From Dysosmobacter sp. (GTDB lineage: Bacteria; Bacillota; Clostridia; Oscillospirales; Oscillospiraceae), in NCBI GenBank assembly GCA_026169195.1, contig JAPFEH010000074.1, forward strand, positions 1-39,095: a stretch of DNA of 39,095 bases, read 5' to 3'. Shown here piece after piece: positions 15,396 to 22,633 of this stretch. Made by a program: the position numbers and the translations under genes. Below the pieces are notes generated by a model. The model was not told the origin of the DNA and ran no database searches. It saw only the letters and a list, made by a program, of their open reading frames with translations. The first letter of the stretch is position 1. Each line of letters opens with the position of its first letter.

Positions 15396-15409
15396 GTTCA
15401 TGTACAGTA
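15381..15409 (+). promoter_or_regulatory. Likely GntR (YtrA-type) autoregulatory operator
   Basis: An inverted repeat TACTGT-N6-ACAGTA at 15392-15409 overlaps the -10 box and the transcription start. An extra half-site (TATACTGT) lies at 15381-15388. Symmetric sites over their own promoter are normal for YtrA-subfamily GntR repressors, so this is the probable operator for the gene 17 bases downstream. Confidence 0.6.
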
Positions 15410-15425
15410 CGAACGGAGGAATTCC

Positions 15426-15806
15426 ATGGAACTCATTATCCGAAATACCGCGGGCCAGCCCATTTACGATCAGATCAGCTCCCAGATCAAAGACCAGATC
15501 ATTTCCGGAGCACTGACGCCGGGAGAACTGCTTCCCTCCATCCGGGCGCTGGCAAAAGATCTGAAAATCTCTGTCATCACCACAAAGCGGGCTTATGACG
15601 AGCTGGAATCGCAGGGCTTTGTGACCACTGTGGCCGGCAAGGGCTGCTTTGTGGCGGAAAAAAATCTGGAACTGATCCGGGAGCAGCAGCTGAAACAGCT
15701 GGAAGAACACCTGTCGGCCGCCGCAGAGCTTGCAAAAAGCTGCGGCGTGACCCAGACAGAGCTTACCGAAATGCTCTGCACCCTGTTGGAGGAGGAATCC
15801 CAATGA
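15426..15806 (+). CDS. GntR-family transcriptional repressor, YtrA subfamily
   Basis: 126 residues. An N-terminal winged helix (about 8-75) carries the hallmark PIYDQISSQIKDQIISGAL...LPSIRALAKDLKIS and ends YDELESQGFVTTVAGKGCFV. It is followed by only about 45 residues of charged helix, too short for a ligand-binding domain. That short tail and the following ABC genes define the YtrA subfamily, which usually represses its own operon and responds to envelope-active compounds. The ATG at 15426 has GGAGGA five bases upstream. The stop overlaps the ATPase start by four bases (ATGA). Confidence 0.9.
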   Translation: MELIIRNTAGQPIYDQISSQIKDQIISGALTPGELLPSIRALAKDLKISVITTKRAYDELESQGFVTTVAGKGCFVAEKNLELIREQQLKQLEEHLSAAAELAKSCGVTQTELTEMLCTLLEEESQ

Positions 15807-16657
15807 ATGCCATCGAACTATCCCATCTTCACAAATCCTTCGGCGACTTCGCCATCCGTGACCTGAGTCTTGCGGTCCCCGGCGGCACCATCTGCGGTCT
15901 GGTGGGCGAAAACGGCGCCGGAAAATCCACCACCATCCGGCTGCTGATGGGCGCTTTGCGGCCTGACAGCGGCAGCGCCTCCGTGCTGGGCACGGACGTT
16001 TCCTCTCCTGCTTTCCGGGCCGTGAAGGAGGACATCGGCGTGGTACTGGACGAAGCCTATTTCCCCGAATCCCTGCATGCCATGCAGGTGGGAAAGATCC
16101 TCTCAGCCACCTACCGCCAGTGGGATCAGGCGCTCTATGAACACTATCTCGCCCGTTTCAGCCTGCCGGAGAAAAAGCCCTTCAAGGATTACTCCCGTGG
16201 AATGCGGATGAAGCTGGCCATTGCAGCCGCATTGAGCCACCGGCCCAAGCTGCTGGTGCTGGACGAAGCCACCGCCGGACTGGACCCCATCGCCAGAGAC
16301 GAGATTCTGGATCTGTTCAATGAATTTACCCGGCAGGAGGATCACACGATCCTGATCTCCTCCCATATTCTGAGTGATTTGGAAAAGCTGTGCGATTATA
16401 TCGCCTTTCTCCACCAAGGGCAGCTGCTCTTCTGTGAGGAAAAGGACACGCTGCTGGAGCGGTACGGTCTTTTCACAGACTCTCAGGAAAATCTGGACTG
16501 TTTCCAGCCGGAGGCGGTCATTGCCGCGGAACGCAACAGCTACGGCGGCGTCCGTGCCCTTGTGCGGCGGGATATGGCCCCTGCCGGCTTCCAAATGGAA
16601 AAACCCTCCGTGGAGGATATTGTGCTGTTTCTGGTGAAAGGAGCGAAGAACGCATGA
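15803..16657 (+). CDS. ABC transporter ATP-binding protein
   Basis: A 284-residue ATPase subunit. Walker A is GENGAGKST (about 34-42). The signature is the degenerate DYSRGMRMKL typical of BcrA/YtrB-type drug exporters. Walker B is LLVLDEATAGLDP, and the switch histidine is in ISSHILSD. A C-terminal extension (about 215-284) probably contacts the membrane subunit. It overlaps both the repressor gene and the permease gene by four bases, so all three proteins are translationally coupled. The substrate is unknown; export or sensing of an antimicrobial is the usual role for this arrangement. Confidence 0.93.
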   Translation: MNAIELSHLHKSFGDFAIRDLSLAVPGGTICGLVGENGAGKSTTIRLLMGALRPDSGSASVLGTDVSSPAFRAVKEDIGVVLDEAYFPESLHAMQVGKILSATYRQWDQALYEHYLARFSLPEKKPFKDYSRGMRMKLAIAAALSHRPKLLVLDEATAGLDPIARDEILDLFNEFTRQEDHTILISSHILSDLEKLCDYIAFLHQGQLLFCEEKDTLLERYGLFTDSQENLDCFQPEAVIAAERNSYGGVRALVRRDMAPAGFQMEKPSVEDIVLFLVKGAKNA

Positions 16658-17265
16658 AAGCGCTGATCTTAAAGGATTTTTATGTTCTGTGGCGGCACTT
16701 CCGCTATTTTCTGGCACTGCTGCTGATTTTTTCCGTCATTCCCAAATCCTTCTCCGCCACATTCATCGTGATCTATGCCGGTATGCTGCCCTATTCCGCC
16801 ATGGCCTACGACGAGCGCAGCAAATGGGAGCAGCTGGCCGCCATGCTGCCCTATTCCAACCGCGACATTGTCTTGAGCAAATATGTGTTCGGCTGGCTGT
16901 GCACACTGGCGGCAGCCGTTCTCTCTCTGGGCCTGCAAGCCCTCGCCTCCAGCCTCTGGAGCGCGCTGCTCAGCCCCGATTTCCGGGTGACGGCGCTGGC
17001 GGTCTGCTCCGCCTGCTGCATTCTGGCCCTGACGCTGCCGATGATGTTCCGTTTTGGTGTGGAAAAGGGCCGTATGGTCATGTTTCTGATGATCTTTCTG
17101 GTCTGCGGCTCCGCCGGCATTCTTAACGCGATGGTGGAAGCCGCCGACCACAGCAGACTGGTGTTCCCCGTTCTGGTCGTGGCGGGTCTGCCGGCTGTTG
17201 CGCTGGTCCTCACCGCCGTCTCCATCCCGCTCTCCCTCCGCTTTTATCTTGCCCGTCAGCAGTGA
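16654..17265 (+). CDS. ABC-2-type permease subunit
   Basis: A 203-residue integral membrane protein with about six hydrophobic segments (for example YFLALLLIFSVIP, FGWLCTLAAAVLSLGLQAL and VMFLMIFLVCGSAGIL). A conserved cytosolic YDERSKWEQLAAMLPYS segment near 50-66 is typical of the YtrC/ABC2_membrane_5-like permeases found with YtrA regulators. It is the last gene of the GntR-ABC operon, and a homodimer with two ATPase subunits would complete the exporter. Confidence 0.85.
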   Translation: MKALILKDFYVLWRHFRYFLALLLIFSVIPKSFSATFIVIYAGMLPYSAMAYDERSKWEQLAAMLPYSNRDIVLSKYVFGWLCTLAAAVLSLGLQALASSLWSALLSPDFRVTALAVCSACCILALTLPMMFRFGVEKGRMVMFLMIFLVCGSAGILNAMVEAADHSRLVFPVLVVAGLPAVALVLTAVSIPLSLRFYLARQQ

Positions 17266-17329
17266 TCCCCGCTGACGCGGGCAGCCCCTGCGCAGGTCTC
17301 TGTTTTCCGCGCTGTCCCCAACTTTCGAC

Positions 17330-17358
17330 TTGCCGCGCCGCAAAGGCCGTGATATAAT
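17330..17358 (+). promoter_or_regulatory. Promoter of the structured leader and patatin gene
   Basis: TTGCCG (17330-17335) and TATAAT (17353-17358) are 17 bases apart, and TGA just before the -10 gives an extended -10 element. Transcription would start near 17365, leaving a leader of about 170 bases before the patatin ATG. Confidence 0.78.
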
Positions 17359-17364
17359 CATCAC

Positions 17365-17505
17365 GACAATCCTTTGCCGCTTCCGGCAAAGCTCCGTGAG
17401 CCGATGTCCGCCGACCGTCAGCAAACCGTTCCGGTGCGAATGCTGCTTCCATATCTGAAAGGGCTTTTCGTCTGTGGCGTGCAGGGGACAGGCCCTTTCT
17501 TTTCT
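17365..17505 (+). ncRNA. Candidate structured leader or small RNA upstream of the patatin gene
   Basis: Between the promoter and the ribosome site lie three helices. P1 is CTTTGCCG/CGGCAAAG (17372-17379 with 17384-17391). A second hairpin spans about 17419-17445, with outer CAGCA/TGCTG, inner ACCG-TTC-CGGT and an asymmetric A versus GCGAA internal loop. A long terminator-like hairpin closes the region (GAAAGGGC at 17457-17464 with GCCCTTTC at 17492-17499) and is followed by TTTTCTTTC. This order (aptamer-like part, terminator, then gene) is that of an attenuating riboswitch; an independent small RNA is the alternative. I could not match it to cobalamin, c-di-GMP, T-box, THF, ZTP or SRP RNA signatures. 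Confidence 0.5.
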
Positions 17506-17508
17506 TTC
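17457..17508 (+). terminator. Terminator-like hairpin in the patatin leader
   Basis: An 8-bp stem (17457-17464 with 17492-17499) enclosing a smaller GTC...GAC hairpin is followed by TTTTCTTTC. It ends about 28 bases before the patatin ATG, so it would stop transcription before the gene unless prevented. Confidence 0.6.
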
Positions 17509-17535
17509 GATCAATGATGATACGAGGTGGTCCTT

Positions 17536-18396
17536 ATGAAAACAGGTCTGGTGCTGGAGGGCGGCGCCCTGCGCACGATTTTTTCCGCCGGAGTGTGCGA
17601 CGCGTTTTTGGACGGCGGGCTGCCCATGCCGGATTATACCATCGGCGTTTCCGCCGGAATCGCTTACGGCGTCAGCTATCTTTCCAAACAGAGCCGGCGG
17701 AATCTGACGCTGGTGACGACCTATGCCAACGACCCCCGCTACATGGGCGTGCGGAACCTGCTGGACCGCCGCAACCGCGCCTACTTCGGGCTGGAATTTT
17801 CTTATGAAACCATTCCTGAGCGGCTGCTGCCTTTTGATTATGATACCTTTGACGCCTATCCCGGCACTGTGGAGGCCGTGGTGACCAACGTGGAGACCGG
17901 ACAGGCAGAATATCTCCCCGTCCCCCGGCGGGATTCTCCCAATCTGGTGCTGGAGGCCACCTGCGCGCTTCCCCTCCTGTTCCCCACCATTGAGGTGGAC
18001 GGCCGCCCCTATCTGGACGGCGGCTGCTCCGACCCCATTCCATGGAAGCGTGCCTTTGAAGCGGGCTGCGACCGGGTGGTGGTCGTTCTGACCCGGGAGC
18101 GCAGCTACCAAAAAGACGCGGACCGCTCCTTCCCCATGATCCGCCGCGCCTTCCGCCGCCATCCGGCTTTTGTGGAGACCATGCGCACCCGTGCCGCCCG
18201 GTACAACGAAAGCCGCCGGGAGCTGTTCCGGCTGGAGCAGGAGGGCAACGTGCTGGTGATCGCGCCGGAGGACACGCTGGGCTGCTCCCGCACGGAGCGG
18301 GATCTGGAGATCCTGCGGGCGCTGTGGCAGGAGGGATACTTCTCCGGACGGCGCTGCGCCGAGGATGTCCGTGCATTATGGACAAAAGACAGCTGA
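17536..18396 (+). CDS. Patatin-like phospholipase, YjjU family
   Basis: A 286-residue acyl hydrolase of the patatin fold with a Ser-Asp dyad. The oxyanion loop is EGGALR (8-13), nucleophile Ser39 is in GVSAG, and Asp161 is in DGG. The N-terminal KTGLVLEGGALRTIFSAGVCDAFLD and the CALPLLFP block are typical of the YjjU-like bacterial group, whose members are predicted lipid esterases. There is no signal peptide, so it is cytosolic. The ATG at 17536 is chosen because GAGGTGG lies five bases upstream; an upstream GTG at 17527 overlaps that ribosome site. Its expression is probably controlled by the leader and terminator-like hairpin just upstream. Confidence 0.88.
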   Translation: MKTGLVLEGGALRTIFSAGVCDAFLDGGLPMPDYTIGVSAGIAYGVSYLSKQSRRNLTLVTTYANDPRYMGVRNLLDRRNRAYFGLEFSYETIPERLLPFDYDTFDAYPGTVEAVVTNVETGQAEYLPVPRRDSPNLVLEATCALPLLFPTIEVDGRPYLDGGCSDPIPWKRAFEAGCDRVVVVLTRERSYQKDADRSFPMIRRAFRRHPAFVETMRTRAARYNESRRELFRLEQEGNVLVIAPEDTLGCSRTERDLEILRALWQEGYFSGRRCAEDVRALWTKDS

Positions 18397-18419
18397 GCTT
18401 TTCTTTCTCTCTTTTTCAG

Positions 18420-18447
18420 AAACGGCGCCGGAAGCGGCGCCGTTTTT
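18420..18447 (+). terminator. Rho-independent terminator of the patatin gene
   Basis: A 10-bp stem, AAACGGCGCC / GGCGCCGTTT, with the loop GGAAGC ends in TTTTTG. It lies 24 bases after the stop. Confidence 0.9.
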
Positions 18448-18562
18448 GCGCTTTTCCTTTCTGAAATTAACGCCGTTTTTACATTTCCGCCAGTTTCCCG
18501 GGTCTGACTGCGTAAATTTTCTTGGTTTTTCCCGAAAACTTCACATTTGTTCATTCCGCCGC

Positions 18563-18591
18563 TTCTCAATTCTCCATTTACCCGATATAAT
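18563..18591 (+). promoter_or_regulatory. Promoter of the Na/Pi cotransporter gene
   Basis: A perfect -10 TATAAT (18586-18591) is preceded at 17 bases by the weak -35 TTCTCA (18563-18568). No clear Pho box is seen upstream. Confidence 0.6.
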
Positions 18592-18658
18592 AGAATTGCA
18601 ACATTTTGTTGACATCACATCTCCCCCCTTCCGGGGAGATCGGATCAGGAGCATCGGC

Positions 18659-20419
18659 ATGGACATTTTTTCTGTCTTTACCCTTTGCGGCGGCCTTGCT
18701 TTCTTTCTCTATGGCATGACAACCATGTCCAAAAGTCTGGAGAAGATGGCAGGCGGCAAGCTGGAACGCATTTTGAAACGCATGACCTCCAACCCCTTCA
18801 AGAGCCTGCTGCTGGGCGCGGGCATCACCATCGCCATCCAGTCCTCCTCCGCCATGACGGTGATGCTGGTGGGTCTGGTCAACTCCGGCGTTATGGAGCT
18901 GGGGCAGACCATCGGCGTCATCATGGGTTCCAACATCGGCACCACATTGACGGCATGGATCCTGTCTCTGACAGGCATTGAGAGCGAAAGCGTGTTCGTC
19001 AACCTCCTCAAGCCCGAAAATTTCTCCCCCGTGATCGCCCTGATCGGCATCATCCTCATCATGGCGTCCAAGAAGCAGCGCCGCCGGGACATAGGCCGCA
19101 TTATGGTGGGCTTCTCGATTTTGATGTACGGCATGGAGCTGATGAAGGACGCCGTCAGTCCTCTGGCGGATATGCCGGAGTTCTCCAGCCTGCTGACCGC
19201 CTTCAACAACCCCCTTCTGGGCGTACTGGTGGGCGCCGTGTTTACCGGCATCATCCAGTCCTCCGCCGCCTCCGTCGGTATCCTGCAGGCGCTGGCCCTG
19301 ACCGGCTCCATCACCTATGGTATGGCCATCCCCATTATCATGGGACAGAACATCGGCACCTGCGTCACCGCCCTGCTCAGTTCCATCGGTGTCAACCGCA
19401 ACGCCAAGCGGGTGGCGGTCATCCACATTTCCTTTAATGTGATCGGCACGGCTGTCTGCCTCCTGTTGTTCTACGGTGGAAACATCATCTTCCATTTCCC
19501 CTTTATGTCCGCCTCTGTGGGCGCTGTGGGCATCGCCTTGTGCCACACCATTTTCAATGTATTCACCACCATCATTCTGCTTCCCTTCTCCCGCCAGCTG
19601 GAAAAGCTGGCGCGGAGGGCGATCCGCAGCGAAACACAGTCCGAGCAGTTCGCCTTTCTGGACCCCCGCCTGCTGCGCACCCCCGGTGTGGCAGTCAGCG
19701 AATGCGTCAGCATGACCAACCGCATGGGCGCCCTTGCCCACGAAAACCTGCTGCACGCCATTGCCCAGTTCTCCGGCTATTCCGAATCACGGGAAGCTGA
19801 GATCCTTGCCAACGAGGACAAGCTGGACATCTATGAGGACCGGCTGGGCAGCTATCTGGTGGAGGTCTCCCAGCACGGCGTATCCATGGATGATATCCGC
19901 ACAGTCTCCCGCCTGCTGCACGCCATCGGCGACTTCGAGCGGATCGGCGACCACGCCCTGAACCTGCAGGAATCCGCGCAGGAGCTGCACGAAAAAGGTC
20001 TGAGCTTCTCTCAGCCTGCTCAGGCCGAGCTGCAGGTTCTGCTGGCAGCTCTGGAGGATATTATGGACCGCGCCTTCTCCTGCTTCGACGCCGCCAGCGT
20101 GGAACAGGCCCGCGGCGTGGAGCCGCTGGAAGAAACCATCGACCGTCTGATCGAGGAGATCCGGATGCGGCATATCCGCCGGCTGCAATCCGGCGACTGC
20201 ACCATGCAGCTGGGCTTCATTCTCAATGATCTGCTGACCAACTTCGAGCGTGTCTCCGACCACTGCTCCAACATCGCCCTGTCCGTGATCGAGGAGCGGG
20301 ACTCCTCCGTGGACCGCCACGCGTACCTCAATGATCTGAAGGAGGAAGGCGCCTTCACCACCAGTCTCAATCAGGCCATTCAGTCTTATCAGCTCCCTCC
20401 CGAGGAGGCTCACGACTGA
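18659..20419 (+). CDS. Na+/phosphate cotransporter family protein with C-terminal PhoU-like domains
   Basis: 586 residues. The membrane half (about 1-310) holds two Na_Pi_cotrans repeats. Each carries the diagnostic QSSSA/QSSAA motif (IAIQSSSAMTVM and GIIQSSAASVGI) and a GxNIGTxxTA motif (GSNIGTTLTA and GQNIGTCVTA). The cytosolic half (about 340-580) is two PhoU-like helical bundles with ERIGDHALNL and ERVSDHCSNI metal-binding helices. This is the NptA/YjbB-type architecture. It moves phosphate with sodium, and in bacteria such proteins are often exporters or regulators of phosphate. The ATG at 18659 is chosen, with AGGAG seven bases upstream; the frame is open further upstream, but that part crosses the promoter. 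Confidence 0.93.
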   Translation: MDIFSVFTLCGGLAFFLYGMTTMSKSLEKMAGGKLERILKRMTSNPFKSLLLGAGITIAIQSSSAMTVMLVGLVNSGVMELGQTIGVIMGSNIGTTLTAWILSLTGIESESVFVNLLKPENFSPVIALIGIILIMASKKQRRRDIGRIMVGFSILMYGMELMKDAVSPLADMPEFSSLLTAFNNPLLGVLVGAVFTGIIQSSAASVGILQALALTGSITYGMAIPIIMGQNIGTCVTALLSSIGVNRNAKRVAVIHISFNVIGTAVCLLLFYGGNIIFHFPFMSASVGAVGIALCHTIFNVFTTIILLPFSRQLEKLARRAIRSETQSEQFAFLDPRLLRTPGVAVSECVSMTNRMGALAHENLLHAIAQFSGYSESREAEILANEDKLDIYEDRLGSYLVEVSQHGVSMDDIRTVSRLLHAIGDFERIGDHALNLQESAQELHEKGLSFSQPAQAELQVLLAALEDIMDRAFSCFDAASVEQARGVEPLEETIDRLIEEIRMRHIRRLQSGDCTMQLGFILNDLLTNFERVSDHCSNIALSVIEERDSSVDRHAYLNDLKEEGAFTTSLNQAIQSYQLPPEEAHD

Positions 20420-20486
20420 CCGGACAAGCCCCTGCCGCGGATACGCATGACCGCTGCAGGCAGTGCGCCTGATGATGTTCCAAAGC

Positions 20487-20525
20487 AACCGCCCAGACGG
20501 CTTCGTCCGGGCGGTTTTGTTTTTC
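20487..20525 (+). terminator. Terminator of the Na/Pi cotransporter gene
   Basis: AACCGCCC (20487-20494) pairs with GGGCGGTT (20509-20516) around a smaller GACG/CGTC hairpin, followed by TTGTTTTTCC. Confidence 0.8.
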
Positions 20526-20577
20526 CTGAAAAGGTCCCGCTTTCAGCGCACAGGACAAAAGCGCCCGTGTCCCGCTC

Positions 20578-20606
20578 TTGACTTCCGCTGCCAAATGGTG
20601 CATCAT
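20578..20606 (+). promoter_or_regulatory. Probable promoter of the TGS-kinase gene
   Basis: TTGACT (20578-20583) and CATCAT (20601-20606) are 17 bases apart, about 45 bases upstream of the ATG. The -10 is weak. Confidence 0.45.
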
Positions 20607-20650
20607 GGTGAGCATCCCCCGGAAACACAACGCGGAAAGCGAGGAACAGT

Positions 20651-22321
20651 ATGGAACAGAACAACCATGTACGCGTCACAGTAGACGGCGTGGATTACCG
20701 CTATCCCTGCGGGACCCCCTACAAAACCATTGCGGAGGACCTTCAGGTCCAATATCCCTATAAAATCCTTCTGGTGAACCGGAACGGCAAGCTCTGCGAG
20801 CTGTGCAAGCCTGTGGATCGGGACTGCACGCTGCGGATGGTGACCGCGGTGGAAAAGCCCGGCATTCAGACCTACGAGCGCAGCGCGGTGCTGCTGATGC
20901 TCAAAGCCTTTTATGATGTGGCCGGACGGGAGCAGGTAGACCGGATCACGGTGGAATACTCCATCAGCCACGCCCTCTTTGTCCGTGCGGCGGGGCGGTT
21001 CACGCTGGATCGCGGCCTGCTGGAGCGGGTGGAGGCCCGGATGCGGGAGCTGGCAGCGCAGGCTCTGCCCATTCAAAAGCACTCTGTCAACACCGGCGAT
21101 GCGGTGGACTTTTTCCAAAAAGCCGGAATGCCTGACAAGGCACAGCTGCTCAGCTGCCGCATCAGTTCCCACGTGAACCTCTATACACTGGATGACTTTA
21201 CCGACTATTTTTACGGCTATATGGTACCGGACACCGGCTACCTCACCTGCTTTGGTCTGGAGCTTTATGAGGACGGCTTCGTCCTGCGGCTGCCGGAGCA
21301 GGCAGATCCCACCCGTCTGGCGGCGTTCCAGCCCTCCGCCAAAGTATTCCGGGCTCTGCACGACGCCTCGGACCGGGCCATGTCTATGGGCATCTCCACC
21401 GTGGGCGAGCTGAACAGCGTCATTTCCGAAGGGCAGGCCACGCAGATGATCCTTGCACGGGAGGCCATGATGGAAAAGGAGATCGGTGACATTGCGCAGG
21501 AGATCGCCGCCCGCAAAAATGTCCGCTTTGTCATGATCGCAGGGCCCTCCTCCTCCGGAAAGACCACCTTCTCCCACCGCCTGTCCACCCAGCTGATCGC
21601 CTGCGGGCTGCGGCCCCACCCCATTGCCACGGACAACTATTTCAAAAACCGGGAGGATACGCCCCGGGATGAAAACGGGCAGTACGATTTTGAAGGGCTG
21701 GCCGCCATGGATGTGGAGCAGTTCAATGCCGATATGTCCCGCCTGCTGCGGGGCGAGACGGTGGAGCTGCCCCGCTACAACTTCATCAAAGGCGTCCGGG
21801 AATATCATGGAGATATGCTGACCCTCGGACCGCAGGATATTCTGGTGATCGAGGGCATCCACTGTCTCAACGAGGCCTTTACCCACGCTCTGCCCGCAGA
21901 GAGCAAGTATAAAATCTACATCAGCTGCCTGACCACCCTGAATGTGGATGACCACAACCGCATCCCCACCACCGATGCCCGATTGCTGCGGCGCATTGAG
22001 CGGGATGCCCGCACCCGCGGCTACGGCGCTCGGGCCACCATCCGCATGTGGCCCTCCGTCCGCAGAGGGGAGGAGCGGAACATTTTCCCCTATCAGGACA
22101 GCGCCGACCGGATCTTCAACTCTGCCCTGATCTATGAAACAGCGCTGCTGCGGCCCTATGTGGAGCCGCTGCTGTTCGGCGTTCCGCGGGACTGCGAGGA
22201 ATATGTGGAGGCCAAGCGCCTGCTGAAATTCCTCAGCTATTCCCTGCCCCTTCCCGCTGACGACGTACCCAAGACCTCCCTGCTGCGGGAATTCATCGGC
22301 GGCGGCTGCTATCAGGTTTAA
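20651..22321 (+). CDS. TGS/ThrRS-like domain fused to uridine kinase-family nucleoside kinase
   Basis: 556 residues. Residues about 5-70 form a TGS domain. Residues about 80-230 resemble the second additional (editing) domain of threonyl-tRNA synthetase, but only one histidine of the HxxxH motif is evident (ISHALFVRA). Residues about 290-490 are a P-loop kinase of the uridine kinase/phosphoribulokinase family. Its Walker A is GPSSSGKTTF (about 297-306), the substrate loop is TDNYF, and the later motifs are DFEGLAAMD and VIEGIHCLN. This fusion is conserved in Clostridia and Thermotoga-type bacteria and annotated as nucleoside (uridine) kinase. Uridine phosphorylation is plausible but the true substrate is unproven, and the TGS part suggests RNA or nucleotide sensing. 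GCGAGGA lies five bases before the ATG. Confidence 0.88.
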   Translation: MEQNNHVRVTVDGVDYRYPCGTPYKTIAEDLQVQYPYKILLVNRNGKLCELCKPVDRDCTLRMVTAVEKPGIQTYERSAVLLMLKAFYDVAGREQVDRITVEYSISHALFVRAAGRFTLDRGLLERVEARMRELAAQALPIQKHSVNTGDAVDFFQKAGMPDKAQLLSCRISSHVNLYTLDDFTDYFYGYMVPDTGYLTCFGLELYEDGFVLRLPEQADPTRLAAFQPSAKVFRALHDASDRAMSMGISTVGELNSVISEGQATQMILAREAMMEKEIGDIAQEIAARKNVRFVMIAGPSSSGKTTFSHRLSTQLIACGLRPHPIATDNYFKNREDTPRDENGQYDFEGLAAMDVEQFNADMSRLLRGETVELPRYNFIKGVREYHGDMLTLGPQDILVIEGIHCLNEAFTHALPAESKYKIYISCLTTLNVDDHNRIPTTDARLLRRIERDARTRGYGARATIRMWPSVRRGEERNIFPYQDSADRIFNSALIYETALLRPYVEPLLFGVPRDCEEYVEAKRLLKFLSYSLPLPADDVPKTSLLREFIGGGCYQV

Positions 22322-22369
22322 CGCTCAGACAAGGCGCGCCGGAAACCCCTGCGGCGTTTTTACACACAG

Positions 22370-22405
22370 AACGCGTCCCCGAACCGTATGGTTCGGGGAC
22401 GCGTT
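22370..22405. terminator. Bidirectional terminator between convergent genes
   Basis: A perfect 16-bp stem (AACGCGTCCCCGAACC at 22370-22385 with 22390-22405) with the loop GTAT sits between the kinase stop and the convergent small gene. The T-runs on both sides are short. Confidence 0.75.
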
Positions 22406-22409
22406 TCGC

Positions 22410-22583
22410 TCATTTCATCAGGTTTTCCACATAAGCCTGCATCTCCTGCTTGGAGCGCACGGCGCGGACGCCTTCCAGAATCGCCTTCTGCTCTGTTTCC
22501 GGCAGACCGGCAAATCGCTCCATGGCCTCCGGATTCCGGGAAAGCGCCATGCCGAAGCCCATCGGCAGTTCGTTTGGTTCCAT
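22410..22583 (-). CDS. Small conserved protein of unknown function
   Basis: 57 residues starting MEPNELPMGFGMALSRNPEA. The rest is mainly helical and acidic/basic (ETEQKAILEGVRAVRSKQEM...). Small proteins of this appearance, with the MGFGMALxxNPEAM stretch, occur in Clostridia genomes without an assigned role. The ATG at 22581-22583 has AGGTGAG a few bases upstream; an upstream GTG at 22608-22610 lacks a ribosome site. There are no cysteines, membrane segment or signal peptide. Confidence 0.65.
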   Translation of the reverse strand: MEPNELPMGFGMALSRNPEAMERFAGLPETEQKAILEGVRAVRSKQEMQAYVENLMK

Positions 22584-22633
22584 TCTTCTCACCTCATCCC
22601 TAGTATGCACCGGGAAAAGGAAATCATTCCGCT

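Noticed and set aside
17365-17505. Cobalamin or c-di-GMP riboswitch in the patatin leader
   Set aside because: Short stretches (CCGGTGCGAAT, GGCAAAGC) look similar, but the conserved cores and helix order are missing.
16669-18162. 497-codon open frame opposite the ABC permease and patatin genes
   Set aside because: Crosses two real genes, the leader RNA and a promoter; composition is typical of an antisense shadow.
18578-19756. 392-codon open frame opposite the Na/Pi cotransporter
   Set aside because: His/Gly/Asp-rich shadow of a conserved membrane protein gene.
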